Assembly (NCBI GenBank): GCA_015665415.1
Contig: JADFAE010000009.1
Span: 62,001 to 126,000 of the forward strand
Source: Roseobacter sp.
GTDB lineage: Bacteria; Pseudomonadota; Alphaproteobacteria; Rhodobacterales; Rhodobacteraceae
DNA: 64,000 bases
Direction of reading: 5' to 3'
A program made the position numbers and the translations under genes. Below the pieces are notes generated by a model. It saw only the letters and a list, made by a program, of their open reading frames with translations, made no database searches and was not told the DNA's origin. Position 1 is the stretch's first letter; every line of letters starts with the position of its first letter. Shown in pieces: positions 43,479-53,163 of this stretch.

Positions 43479-45871
43479 TTGCCCTCTCCTGCGGCGAGAT
43501 GGGCCAGAACCTTGTCGCGCGGACCATCCACAACCATGCGGCCGTCCTGCAGGATCAGGGTGCGGTTGGTCAGCGACAGGATCGGCATCCGATGCGTTGC
43601 AATCACGGCTGTGCGGCCCTGCAACCAGGTTTCCAACCGGCTGACCAAGGTGCGCTCTAGCGTCTGATCCAGCGCCGCTGTGGGTTCATCCAGCAACACG
43701 ATAGAGGGGTTCTGCAGCCACAGACGGGCCCAGCCGATGGATTGCCGCTGACCGATGGACAAGCCGCCACCGCCATCGCTGATATCCAGATCCAACCCCT
43801 TGTGGTGGCTGCGGACATAGGCACCAAGCCCGGAGAAGTCCAAGGCCGACATCAGGCGGGTGTCATCGCGTTCCAGCTGGTTGAGGTTCAGGTTGTCACG
43901 CAGCGAGCCCGCAAACAGGCGCACGTCCTGGCTGAGGTAGCCGATATTGCGGCGCAGATCGCGTGGGTCGATCTGGCCCATATCGGTACCATCGATCATG
44001 ATCCGGCCCGCATCGGGGGAGTAGAGACCCGACAGCAGCTTGATCAGGGTGGATTTGCCGGATCCGTTGACGCCAAGAACCGCAACCCGCTGACCGGGGG
44101 TGATGGCAACACCGGGCACGTCCAGGGTAGGGGCGGCGTCGTCGTCGTAACGGAAGACCACTTCGCGCAGCTCAAAGCGGCCCTGGAGCTGCTCACGGCG
44201 CAGGTAGCTGCGTTCCGCCTCCATCTCCTGCGGAGCGGTGGCGATGGCCTCCAGCCCCTCGAGAGCGCCTTTGACGTTGCTCCAGCGGGCCATGGTGGCG
44301 GCGAACTGGGTCAGCGGGGCCAAGGTGCGGCTGGTGAGGATGCCGGTGGCAATGATGGTGCCGACCGTAAACTCGCCTGCAAAAACCAGAAGCGTGCCCA
44401 GAACCACGGCGGTAATATAGGTTGCCTGCTGGATCCCCTGCGACCAGAAGGTCAGAGAGCTGGCAAGGCGGCGTTGTTCGGTCGAAGAATGCGACGACAG
44501 GGTGTTGAGCTCGTCCCACATCCGCATCACCCGGTCTTCGCCGCGCTGGGTTTTAACCGTATCCAGTTCGGTGATGACCTCGTGCAGCAAGCGGCCAGCC
44601 TTGGCATTGGCACCCTGGGTCTGACGGGTGAGGGCGATCATCTTGCGCTGCATGAAATAGGCTGGCAGCAGCATCAGAATGCCCCCAACCAGGATCACCC
44701 AGACCACCGGGCCCGCAATCGAGGCGACCAACAGCAAGAAGACGGCGATAAAGGGAATATCGGCCAGTGTGGAAATGGTCGAAGAGGTAAAGAACTCGCG
44801 CACCGCGCCAAAATCACGCATCGCTGCAAACAGCCCGGACGGCGGCAGCGGCTTCTTGTCGGAGCGCATGCCGATCAGGCGGCGCATCAGATTATGCTGG
44901 ACCGAAAGCTCGATCTGGCGGCCCGCGGCATCGGTCAGCCGGGCGCGGGCGACTTTCAGCAGGGCTTCCAGCATGATGGCGAGGAAGGCCCCGATTGCCA
45001 GCACCCAGAGGGTGGCATGGGATTGATGTGGCACCACCCGGTCATAGACCTGCAGCGAGAACAGGGCGACAGAGACGGCCAGTATATTGGCCACCAGCGA
45101 GCCGAGCATGATCTCGCCCACCTGACGGCGGTACTTGGGGAATTCGCCCCAGAACCAATGATCGCTTTCCAGCTGCGGCGTATGTCGCGCGGCCATCTGT
45201 TTCAGCGAGGGGCGCGCGGTCAGCATCACCCCGGTGTAAAACGGTGTGAACTCAGCCAGCGACACCTCAGTGCGATTATCGGGACAGGTGGTATCAAAGA
45301 TCGTCAGACGTCCGCGGTCCTGACCCAGGACCAGCACGCATTGGCCGCCCTTCATCATAGCCAGAGCGGGCCAATCGCCGGTCTCAATCGCCTGCTTCTT
45401 CAGCAGTTTGACCTGCAAACCGGTGGAGCTCAGCGCTTGCGCCAGACTGTCGGCAGAGGAGTCGCCGGGGTTGTTGCTCCACATGTAGCTGGCGATGTCG
45501 CCGGCATGGGCCTCTGTGCCCTTGAGCGAAGCCAGGGTGGCAATCAGGGTGGCGCGGTGCTGGATCCGGGCGGATGCACCTTCGATCAGGGTGCCGACCT
45601 CGCGCCGATTTTCGGGGGCCATGGAGGTTTCGGGGGCGGCACTCTGGCGCGCTGGGGCCGCGTGCTCAACTTGGGTGGCTACCGGAGCGGGGGCCGGGGC
45701 AGGACCATCCAGTACCTGGCCGGAGATCGCGGCAGGGCTGGGCGGCACCGCATGCAGGCGGGTAACGCCGGGCTTGTTGGCCTGGGTATTGGTCCGGTTG
45801 CTGGCCTCGGAACGCGAGGGTGTTTTTCGGGACTCGGTCTGAGGGGGGATGCGTGTGGTCGTATCGGTCAA
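43475..45871 (-). CDS. Type I secretion ABC exporter with C39-like domain (LapB/BapB type)
   Basis: 798-residue permease-ATPase. The first ~95 residues are Pro/Ser/Ala-rich and probably disordered. A C39-peptidase-like domain follows (~105-230) but lacks the catalytic Cys, so it should bind rather than cleave substrate, as in RTX and large-adhesin exporters. Transmembrane helices cover ~250-530. The ATPase domain has Walker A LGVNGSGKSTLIKLL, signature GLSIGQRQSIGWARL, Walker B IVLLDEPTAALD and the H-loop ATHRM. It overlaps tolC-like and hlyD-like neighbours by 4 bp each, so the three export genes are translationally coupled. Confidence 0.93.
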   Translation of the reverse strand: MTDTTTRIPPQTESRKTPSRSEASNRTNTQANKPGVTRLHAVPPSPAAISGQVLDGPAPAPAPVATQVEHAAPARQSAAPETSMAPENRREVGTLIEGASARIQHRATLIATLASLKGTEAHAGDIASYMWSNNPGDSSADSLAQALSSTGLQVKLLKKQAIETGDWPALAMMKGGQCVLVLGQDRGRLTIFDTTCPDNRTEVSLAEFTPFYTGVMLTARPSLKQMAARHTPQLESDHWFWGEFPKYRRQVGEIMLGSLVANILAVSVALFSLQVYDRVVPHQSHATLWVLAIGAFLAIMLEALLKVARARLTDAAGRQIELSVQHNLMRRLIGMRSDKKPLPPSGLFAAMRDFGAVREFFTSSTISTLADIPFIAVFLLLVASIAGPVVWVILVGGILMLLPAYFMQRKMIALTRQTQGANAKAGRLLHEVITELDTVKTQRGEDRVMRMWDELNTLSSHSSTEQRRLASSLTFWSQGIQQATYITAVVLGTLLVFAGEFTVGTIIATGILTSRTLAPLTQFAATMARWSNVKGALEGLEAIATAPQEMEAERSYLRREQLQGRFELREVVFRYDDDAAPTLDVPGVAITPGQRVAVLGVNGSGKSTLIKLLSGLYSPDAGRIMIDGTDMGQIDPRDLRRNIGYLSQDVRLFAGSLRDNLNLNQLERDDTRLMSALDFSGLGAYVRSHHKGLDLDISDGGGGLSIGQRQSIGWARLWLQNPSIVLLDEPTAALDQTLERTLVSRLETWLQGRTAVIATHRMPILSLTNRTLILQDGRMVVDGPRDKVLAHLAAGEGK

Positions 45872-47172
45872 ATCTTGTCCCCATCCGCCAAAAGGCCCAT
45901 GTCACGTGCCAGCGCCAGCTGGATCAGCACAACTTCGTATTTTGCGTCGATGTGGTCCTGTTCGCGTTTGACCAGGTCTTCGTAAATAGAGACCACATCC
46001 ATCACCGGACGCTGGCCAGCCTCGAACTGGGCCTTGAACAGTTTATAGGTCTCGCGACTGGTGCGCGCCAAAGCGGCGGCTTCCAGAGTTTGACGCTGAT
46101 AAGAGGCCAGACGCTGGATCTGGCGTGAATGGCTGCGCCGGGCGTCTTCTTCGGCCTCCCCCACCTGACGGCGGGCGGCCTCCTTGGTGGCCTCAATGGC
46201 CTGTAGCGCTGCCGGGGTGCCCAGTCCCAGGGGTTCTGCCAGATCCAGGGTCAGTCCGGCGCCAGACCCATCGGAGGTGATATTTCCGGCGGCAGCAATT
46301 TGTGGCAGCAGTCCCGCGCGGGAGACCACGGCCTGGGCGACACCGCGATTGGCCACGGCCTGGGTTTTCAGAACCTCCAGATACTGCACATTTGCCGGGG
46401 GGGTGCCGAGATCCAGCTTACCCGGCTTGTCCGGGAAGCTTTGGCCGGTCATGGCGGTCAGCTCTGCCCGTGCGGTGGTGGCGGCATCCTGAGAGGTGGT
46501 GCGGGCATTGCGCATGCCGCTGATTTTGCTGTCGACCACATTGAGGTCCGAGCGATCCGAAAGCCCACCCTCGACCCGGCCAGATACGATACGGCGGAAT
46601 TCCTGCATCTGCGACAGGGCACGGCTGTTGTAGGCGGCTTTCTCATCACCACGCAGGCCTGCGACATAGAGACCAACAGCATCTTCGACCCGTTCATTCA
46701 TGTCCTGCGAGAGGGCGACGGCCGCAACCTCGACATCTGCTGCGGCGAATTCGCGCTCTGCCTTGCGGCGGCCATTGTCAAATAGAACCTGCTGAATCAG
46801 CATGCCCGCCACCAGCTCACCCAGATCGGTGAGGCTGACAGAGGGGCCGATTGTGGGCAGCCAGTTCTTGGATTCGGCTTCGGCGCGCAGTTTGGCACTG
46901 ATCAGCTCAGCCTCAGCCGCGCGGGCAGAGGCGGCCACCGCAGCCTCGGCGACGCTGCCATAAACGGTGGTCTCATCCAGCAGCGAGCGGCGCTCAAGCA
47001 GGGTGGAGATCACCTGCGAGGCGGTCTCGTCCTGGGGCTGTTCGAAATTGCCACCGCGCCGGGTGACGTCGCTCTCATTCGCGGCCTGGTTGCCCATGAA
47101 AGGCAATCCGTCCGCGCAGGCCGACAGGCTGCACAACAGTGCCAATGCGCCAATGGGTCGTGCCAAATGCAT
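45868..47172 (-). CDS. TolC-family outer-membrane channel for type I secretion
   Basis: 434 residues. The N-terminus is a lipoprotein-like signal (MHLARPIGALALLCSLSACADG) with a Cys in LSAC. Two repeated coiled-coil halves typical of TolC follow, each with long Ala/Glu-rich helices (SVAEAAVAASARAAEAELISAKLRAEAESKNWLP; GVAQAVVSRAGLLPQIAAAGNI). It should provide the outer-membrane exit for the adhesin encoded upstream. A 72-bp gap with two small stem-loops separates it from the adhesin gene, which may lower its expression relative to the adhesin. Confidence 0.9.
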   Translation of the reverse strand: MHLARPIGALALLCSLSACADGLPFMGNQAANESDVTRRGGNFEQPQDETASQVISTLLERRSLLDETTVYGSVAEAAVAASARAAEAELISAKLRAEAESKNWLPTIGPSVSLTDLGELVAGMLIQQVLFDNGRRKAEREFAAADVEVAAVALSQDMNERVEDAVGLYVAGLRGDEKAAYNSRALSQMQEFRRIVSGRVEGGLSDRSDLNVVDSKISGMRNARTTSQDAATTARAELTAMTGQSFPDKPGKLDLGTPPANVQYLEVLKTQAVANRGVAQAVVSRAGLLPQIAAAGNITSDGSGAGLTLDLAEPLGLGTPAALQAIEATKEAARRQVGEAEEDARRSHSRQIQRLASYQRQTLEAAALARTSRETYKLFKAQFEAGQRPVMDVVSIYEDLVKREQDHIDAKYEVVLIQLALARDMGLLADGDKI

Positions 47173-47211
47173 GTTGCCCCTCGCCCTTTTGAAAAGGTCT
47201 GTGGTTGGGAT

Positions 47212-47234
47212 CGGCAGCCCCCGCGGCGCTGCCG
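47212..47234 (-). promoter_or_regulatory. Stem-loop in the adhesin-tolC gap
   Basis: CGGCAGC (47212-47218) pairs with GCTGCCG (47228-47234). A second small dyad CCTTTTGAAAAGG follows at 47187-47199 just before the tolC-like start. Neither has a T-run. They could attenuate or protect the transcript between adhesin and export genes. Confidence 0.4.
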
Positions 47235-47244
47235 GTCCAATCGA

Positions 47245-50200
47245 TCAGATGATGACGGTAACGTCTTGATCAACGACCAGGGTCGTGCCGTCATCGCCGA
47301 TGGTATAGACGTTGTAGGTCTCGCCATCGACGCTGCGGGTGCCTGTGTGGGAGGCGCCAGTCACGGTCACGGTGTCATCGCCATCGCCGCTGTGTATCGT
47401 CAGCGTATCTGAGTTCTCGGACAAGGCCTTGATGTCATCTTCGGTCAAGGTCAGCGACACATTGGCGGCATAGCCGAGGTCCAGCGCGTCGATGTTGAAG
47501 GTATCGATGCCATCATGGTCCAGGGTGCTTGCCGTGGTTGCATTGTCTTCCAAGACGAGCAGAGTGCTGGAGGTATTGCTCAGATCGTCAGTGTGGGTGA
47601 TGACCAGATCAGTTCCATCGGGCACCGGGCTGTCAAAGTCGAACTCGGTAAAGCTGCCGTCGTCGCTGACCACGGCGCTGGGTTCGGAGACCGAGCCATC
47701 GCCTTCAAGCGCGTTGACCGAGAAATCGCCGTCGACGCCATCGACACCTTCAACGTAGACATTGCGAACATCGCCGCTGGAAATGGTGACCGAGTCCAGG
47801 GCCGGAGTGGCGTAGACCGTGTCGACTTCGAAGGTTTCGCTTAGAGTTTCGACATTGCCTGCCGTATCTGTTGCGACAATTGTGGCTGTGGCGACATATT
47901 CCCCGGCGGCAAGATCGGCTGAGGAGAAAGTGGCGCTCCAGTTGCCGGCGGCATCAACCGTTGCAGTCTTGGCCTCACCGTCGATGGTGACCACGACAGA
48001 GGATCCGGGTTCGACGGTGCCCTGCAGGGTGACGCCGTCATTGCGCTCATCCTGGTTGATGATGTCATCGGCAGTTTGATCGGCCTCGACAGTAAAGGGC
48101 GAGACCTCGGTGTCGATTTCCAGAACATGCTCAACCAGCCCGGTGTTGCCGGCGGCGTCGGTTGCGTGAACCTCCACATCGACATCGGTTGTGCCGTCGG
48201 GGATATCGCCGCGGTCGAGGGTCACGCTCCAGTTGCCTGATGCATCCACCGATGCGGCATGAGGACCACTGGCACCCAGGTAGACTTCGACGGATGAGCC
48301 CGGCTCGACGGTGCCTGTCAGGGTGACCCCGGCGTCGCGCTCTGCGGCATTGATCACGTCATCCCCGGCAATGGTACCCGTGTTGAGCGTCAGAGGATCA
48401 AGTTCGGTATCCAGCGCTACAGTGTCCGAAACAGAGGCGGTATTGCCCACGGAGTCGGTGATCGAGGCGGTGATATCAAGCGTATCGGTGCCTTCGGGGA
48501 TCGATCCGGACGGGAACGTGGTGCTCCAATTGCCGCTGGCATCCGACACCACCTGCATCGAGGCAGAGCCAAGGCCGACGGTCACGGTCATGCCGGGTGT
48601 TGCGGTGCCGCTGATCTCGACGCCATCGGCGCGCTCGACCGCGTTGATCACATCGTCGATCTCGATCGGGTCGGGGGACAGGGCAACGGTGCCTGCAACG
48701 GTATCGATCCGCAGCGCCGAGGAGGTGCTGTCGGTATTGCCGGCCAGATCGGTCGAGGTGACATTCACGGTGGTGTCATACTCCCCGTCCGCCAGGGAAC
48801 CTGCCGCAAAGGTGGCTTCCCAGCTGCCATCCGCAGCAGCGGTCACGGTGCGAGAAACGCCTGCAATTTCAACCACAACCGTGGCACCTGCTTCGGCGGT
48901 CCCGGTCAGGGTGACACCGGCCTGGGCCTCGGCCGAGGTCACGATAGCGTCGCCACCGGCCATGCCGCTGTCGAGGGTGACCGAAGTTTCGGTGTCGATC
49001 TGCACAGCGTGGCTGCTGGTGGAGCTGTTGCCCGCCGCATCGCTCGAGGTCACCTCGACAGAGCTGTCGTAGGTGCCGCTGGCGATCTGCGAAGAGCTGT
49101 AGCTCACCGACCAGGTGCCGTCACCGGCAACGGTGGTGGTCTGGGTCACGCCCTGGAAAACCACCGAGATTGACGCACCAGCTTCGCCGGTGCCGGTGAG
49201 GGTCACCCCATCGGAGGCCTCCGCCAGGTTGATGATGTCATCACCTTCGACGGTGTTGACGCCGATCACGGGGGCCACGGTGTCGACAACCAGAGTTTCG
49301 CTATAGCTGTTGCTGTTGCCAAAGCTGTCGGTGGTGGTGATCGAGATCCCGGTGTCATACTCGCCGGTGGCAATCTGGCCCGAGGCAAATGTGACCGACC
49401 AGCTGCCGTCATCCGCGACGGTTGTGGTCTGGGTGTGGCCATTGATGACAACGCTGACGCTGGCACCCGCTTCGCCGGTGCCGGTGATCACGGTGCCGCT
49501 GGCCTGCTCGTCGCCATTGACCACATCGCCTGTGGATTCCGTACCGCTGGTGACTACGATTTCCGGGGGAGTGGTGTCGATATGGACGGCAGGGCCATCG
49601 AGATCATGCTCGGTTCCATCGGGATCAACGACTTTGACCGTGGTGTCATAATTGCCGTCTGCGGGCAGGTCGGTGACCGGGAAAGTGACTTCCCAGGTGC
49701 CGTCATCCAGAACAGTTGTCGTTTCGGTCACACCGCCGAGGTCGATTTCCACTTCGGCGCCGGGGGTGCCGGTGCCGGTGATCACAATGGGGTCGGTTGT
49801 GGCTTCGGCCACCGGGTAGGTGGCGTCCGGGTTGTCGACAGTTGGCAGGGTGGTTCCACCACCGCCTCCACCGCCGCCGCCGCCTCCGCCGATCACGGCA
49901 GCCGCGCCGGCCACACCTGCAGCGGCACCAACGCCGCCAAGCCCACCTACAAGCGGTGCTGCCAGAGGGGCAATCACCGGTTCGATACGGTCCACATCCA
50001 GAAAGACCATATCGTCATAGGCTGACCATTTGCCGGAGAGATCCAGAGGTTCATAGCTGGCAAAGAGCGCCCCCTCGGCCTTGTCTTCGAGTACCACTTC
50101 GACAAAATTCCCTTCCTCGCTGAGGAACAGGTTTTTGCCGCCTGGAGTGCCCGGGCCATAGTAGTTCTGCAGAACCAGGGTCTGGCCATCGGCCAGAACG

Positions 50201-50370
50201 ATATGGAGATCCGCGCCGCGCCTGACATAGGCGTCAATGTCCGAGGCGCTGAGATTCAGCGAAATATCCTTGGAGGCGGTGACATTGAGGAGAGAGGGGG
50301 AACCCTCGGAAAAAGTGCTTTGACGTGTAGTCCCCGTGAGATCACGGGTTATGAATCCAACAGTGCTCAT
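47245..50370 (-). CDS. Large Ig-repeat surface adhesin (BapA/LapF-like prefix), type I secretion substrate
   Basis: 1041 residues. Residues ~1-140 form a BapA/Bap/LapF-like prefix (STFSEGSPSLLNVTASKDIS; DAYVRRGADLHIVLADGQTL). An Ala/Gly-rich stretch follows (LGGVGAAAGVAGAAAVIGGGG). Seven Ig-like repeats of ~95 residues come next, each with a DDIINxAE-type start, VTLTGTxExGAS, a GxWSVTF strand and DxAGN turn, linked by IDTE or VDT. The C-terminal ~120 residues (LTEDDIKALSENSDTL; HSGDGDDTVTV; YNVYTIGDDGTTLVVDQDV) match the uncleaved secretion-signal region of such adhesins. Composition is very acidic and Thr/Ser rich with no Cys after the start region. The ATG at 50370 is chosen because the prefix begins there. 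It probably mediates attachment and biofilm formation. Confidence 0.9.
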   Translation of the reverse strand: MSTVGFITRDLTGTTRQSTFSEGSPSLLNVTASKDISLNLSASDIDAYVRRGADLHIVLADGQTLVLQNYYGPGTPGGKNLFLSEEGNFVEVVLEDKAEGALFASYEPLDLSGKWSAYDDMVFLDVDRIEPVIAPLAAPLVGGLGGVGAAAGVAGAAAVIGGGGGGGGGGGGTTLPTVDNPDATYPVAEATTDPIVITGTGTPGAEVEIDLGGVTETTTVLDDGTWEVTFPVTDLPADGNYDTTVKVVDPDGTEHDLDGPAVHIDTTPPEIVVTSGTESTGDVVNGDEQASGTVITGTGEAGASVSVVINGHTQTTTVADDGSWSVTFASGQIATGEYDTGISITTTDSFGNSNSYSETLVVDTVAPVIGVNTVEGDDIINLAEASDGVTLTGTGEAGASISVVFQGVTQTTTVAGDGTWSVSYSSSQIASGTYDSSVEVTSSDAAGNSSTSSHAVQIDTETSVTLDSGMAGGDAIVTSAEAQAGVTLTGTAEAGATVVVEIAGVSRTVTAAADGSWEATFAAGSLADGEYDTTVNVTSTDLAGNTDSTSSALRIDTVAGTVALSPDPIEIDDVINAVERADGVEISGTATPGMTVTVGLGSASMQVVSDASGNWSTTFPSGSIPEGTDTLDITASITDSVGNTASVSDTVALDTELDPLTLNTGTIAGDDVINAAERDAGVTLTGTVEPGSSVEVYLGASGPHAASVDASGNWSVTLDRGDIPDGTTDVDVEVHATDAAGNTGLVEHVLEIDTEVSPFTVEADQTADDIINQDERNDGVTLQGTVEPGSSVVVTIDGEAKTATVDAAGNWSATFSSADLAAGEYVATATIVATDTAGNVETLSETFEVDTVYATPALDSVTISSGDVRNVYVEGVDGVDGDFSVNALEGDGSVSEPSAVVSDDGSFTEFDFDSPVPDGTDLVITHTDDLSNTSSTLLVLEDNATTASTLDHDGIDTFNIDALDLGYAANVSLTLTEDDIKALSENSDTLTIHSGDGDDTVTVTGASHTGTRSVDGETYNVYTIGDDGTTLVVDQDVTVII

Positions 50371-51212
50371 TTTTTTGCCGCTCGCTTCTAGACCGCACAT
50401 CCCCAGTAAAATAAGGGGTTGCGTGTGTCCGGTGCCTGTATGTTTCTGCCGAAGGCCGTTCTTTGCGGCCATATTGTGTGCATATTGCGTCGAATTTAAA
50501 TCATATGTCTAGCCGGCGGTGGCATCAATTCGGGATGAATGGCGCGCTATAGTGTCTTGTTTGCCGCAGGTTTTTCATCGCCGAGAGCGGTTCCTGGCTG
50601 TTTTACGGTGATTTGTTAACAAAAGGTTAACGAGATGAGAGGTTTGGCAGGGTGTCAACTGCCACAGACGAATGTGTAATTTTGGCGTGGACACCCGCGA
50701 TGACAGTGGGCGCAGGCCTGCGGGAGCTAAAGGCAAATTTCAGAGGGACCAGAGTTACCAAAGCCGTTGTTGGGCGAGTTATTCCGGTGCTACTTGCCGA
50801 GGGCCGCATCCGGATTTCAAGGCCTTAGGAATGGGCCTGGTTGCAAGACCTTCGGAACATCATAGTCATGCTGGCTCATGCTGGTTCACGGCGGTTGGCC
50901 GAGTTGTGAACAAAGTTTGCTCAAATTCTACTGGCCTTTAATTAAAAATATACCAGTTCATAATAGTATGAAGACAGCAAATAGTGTAAACTTGCGTGAA
51001 ACAGAACGGCGTACGAGACCCTCGACTGCCGGAGTAAGCCCACCTGTGAGAGTGGGCGGCCGGTGCATAAGACGCCGTCAGATAAGAGCAGAAATCAAAA
51101 ACCAAATTTTGAACGCGGACAGTCATGGCCCACGTGCTGGGCTCCCTCTGTCTGCGCGCGAGCACGACCGCCAGGAGGAAAGGCGAACTATAAACCAGGA
51201 GGCTAGATCCCG
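50371..51212. other. 842-bp divergent regulatory region between adhesin and prkA
   Basis: No convincing gene. The half near the adhesin is A+T rich and carries the CtrA-type box listed separately. The half near prkA has an A+T-rich block around 50935-50990 (likely promoter), a short hairpin CCCACCT-GTG-AGAGTGGG near 51038-51055, and a long leader ending in AGGAGG before the prkA ATG. Short open frames here lack family signs. Confidence 0.5.
50616..50631. promoter_or_regulatory. CtrA-type binding site upstream of the adhesin
   Basis: TTAA-CAAAAGG-TTAAC matches the full CtrA consensus TTAA-N7-TTAAC exactly. It lies 246 bp upstream of the adhesin start and about 580 bp from prkA. In Rhodobacterales CtrA governs motility, gene transfer agents and surface traits, so control of the adhesin is plausible. 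Binding is not shown. Confidence 0.6.
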
Positions 51213-53147
51213 ATGAAAGACATTGCCGAGATTTTTGTAGAGCAGTACGGCCAGACGCGCGAACAGGAGATGTCACTCTATGACTATCTCGATGCCTGTC
51301 GCGAGGATCAGAGCCTATATGCCAATGTCGCAGAGCGGATGCTCAAGGCGATTGGCGAGGAAGAGCTGGTCGATACATCGAAAGACGCCCGACTTGGGCC
51401 GATCTTTCAGAACCGAACGATCAAGCAATATCGTGCTTTCAAAGACTTTTACGGGATGGAAGACACCATTGAGCGGATCGTCGGCTATTTCCGTCATGCC
51501 GCCCAGGGCTTGGAAGAGCGCAAGCAGATCCTGTATCTGCTGGGGCCTGTCGGTGGCGGCAAATCCTCCCTGGCAGAACAGCTCAAACGTCTGGTCGAAG
51601 ATCAGCCCATCTATGTGTTGAAAGCAGGCGATCAGCTGTCGCCGATCTTCGAGAGCCCGCTGGGCCTGTTTGATCCCGTCAAGATGGGCAAGATCCTGGA
51701 AGAGGAATACGGTATTGCCCGCCATCGTCTGCCGGGTCTCATGTCGCCCTGGGCGGTACAGCGGCTGGACGAATTCGATGGCGACATCAGCAAGTTTACC
51801 GTTGCGCGGATCTATCCTTCGGGCCTGCGACGCATGGGCGTTGCCAAGGTGGAACCCGGCGACGAGAACAATCAGGATATCTCGACCCTGGTGGGTAAGG
51901 TGGATATTCGCCAACTGGAACACTTCAGCCAGGACAACCCCGATGCCTATAGTTTCTCCGGCGGCCTCAACCGGGCCAATCAGGGGGTGCTGGAATTTGT
52001 CGAGATGTTCAAGGCGCCCATCAAGATGCTGCATCCCTTGCTGACGGCGACGCAGGAAGGCAATTACATGGGCACCGAAAGCTTTGGTGCGATACCCTTT
52101 ACCGGCCTGGTGCTGGCCCATTCCAATGAGAGCGAATGGCAGACCTTCAAAAACAACAAGAACAACGAGGCCTTTATCGACCGGGTTTCGATCGTCAAAG
52201 TGCCTTATTGCCTGCGCGTCAGCGATGAGGCGCAGATTTATGACAAGCTGATCCAGCACAGTGAACTGGTTGACGCGCCTTGTGCGCCGGAAACGCTCAA
52301 GATTCTCAGCCGGTTCTCGGTTCTGACCCGGCTCAAGCCACATGAGAACTCCAATCTCTATTCCAAGATGCGGGTCTATGACGGCGAAAGCCTGAAAGAC
52401 ACCGATCCCAAGGCCAAGACGGTACAGGAATATCAGGATCGCGCAGGCGTCGACGAAGGGATGAACGGTATCTCCACGCGTTTTGCCTTCAAGGTGCTGT
52501 CCTCGACCTTCAATTTCGACACCGATGAAGTGGCGGCAGATCCGGTTCATCTGATGTTTGTGCTCGAGCAGATGATCAAGCGGGAGCAGTTCCCGGCCGA
52601 GACCGAGGCCAAATACCTCGAGTTCATCAAATCGGATCTGGCGCCGCGCTACGAGGAGTTCATCGGCAACGAGATCCAGAAGGCCTATCTCGAGAGCTAT
52701 ACCGAATATGGCCAGAATGTCTTTGATCGCTACATCTCATATGCGGATGCCTGGATCGAAGAGCAGGACTACAAGGATCCAGATACTGGCCAGCTATATG
52801 ACCGTGAGATCCTCGATGGGGAGCTCAGCAAGATCGAGAAACCCGTCGGCATCGCCAACCCCAAGGACTTCCGCAACGAAGTGGTGAAATTCGCCCTGCG
52901 CCATCGCGCCAATACCGGATCGAACCCGGCGTGGAATTCTTATGAAAAGCTGCGCGATGTGATCGAAAAGCACATGTTCAGCCAGGTTGAAGAGCTGCTG
53001 CCAGTGATCAGTTTCGGCAGCAAGAAAGACAGCAAAACCGAAAGCAAACATCAGGAATTTGTCGAACGCATGCGCAGCCATGGCTACACAGACCGTCAGG
53101 TCCGACGTCTGGTGGAATGGTACATGCGGGTCAACAAGGCCGGGTAA
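51213..53147 (+). CDS. prkA: PrkA-family serine protein kinase / AAA protein (YeaG)
   Basis: 644-residue cytoplasmic AAA-type protein named for serine kinase activity. The P-loop is LLGPVGGGKSSLAEQLK and the Walker B-like region includes LEFVEMFKAP. The C-terminal PrkA domain covers about 400-640 (GISTRFAFKVLSSTFN; NPAWNSYEKLRDVIEKHMFSQVEELLPVISF). AGGAGG precedes the ATG. It forms an operon with yeaH- and spoVR-type genes; in E. coli the first two respond to nitrogen starvation and stationary phase. Confidence 0.95.
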   Translation: MKDIAEIFVEQYGQTREQEMSLYDYLDACREDQSLYANVAERMLKAIGEEELVDTSKDARLGPIFQNRTIKQYRAFKDFYGMEDTIERIVGYFRHAAQGLEERKQILYLLGPVGGGKSSLAEQLKRLVEDQPIYVLKAGDQLSPIFESPLGLFDPVKMGKILEEEYGIARHRLPGLMSPWAVQRLDEFDGDISKFTVARIYPSGLRRMGVAKVEPGDENNQDISTLVGKVDIRQLEHFSQDNPDAYSFSGGLNRANQGVLEFVEMFKAPIKMLHPLLTATQEGNYMGTESFGAIPFTGLVLAHSNESEWQTFKNNKNNEAFIDRVSIVKVPYCLRVSDEAQIYDKLIQHSELVDAPCAPETLKILSRFSVLTRLKPHENSNLYSKMRVYDGESLKDTDPKAKTVQEYQDRAGVDEGMNGISTRFAFKVLSSTFNFDTDEVAADPVHLMFVLEQMIKREQFPAETEAKYLEFIKSDLAPRYEEFIGNEIQKAYLESYTEYGQNVFDRYISYADAWIEEQDYKDPDTGQLYDREILDGELSKIEKPVGIANPKDFRNEVVKFALRHRANTGSNPAWNSYEKLRDVIEKHMFSQVEELLPVISFGSKKDSKTESKHQEFVERMRSHGYTDRQVRRLVEWYMRVNKAG

Positions 53148-53163
53148 AAAGGGACGCTGACAG

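Noticed and set aside
43742-45985. Very long plus-strand open frame opposite the type I exporter genes
   Set aside because: It mirrors the third-position G+C bias of the real minus-strand gene, shows no domain, and the minus strand has an unmistakable ABC exporter.
47245-50370. Adhesin repeats as a DNA tandem-repeat or CRISPR-like array
   Set aside because: The repeats are conserved at protein level (about 95 residues, Ig-like) but diverged in DNA, and units are far too long for CRISPR.
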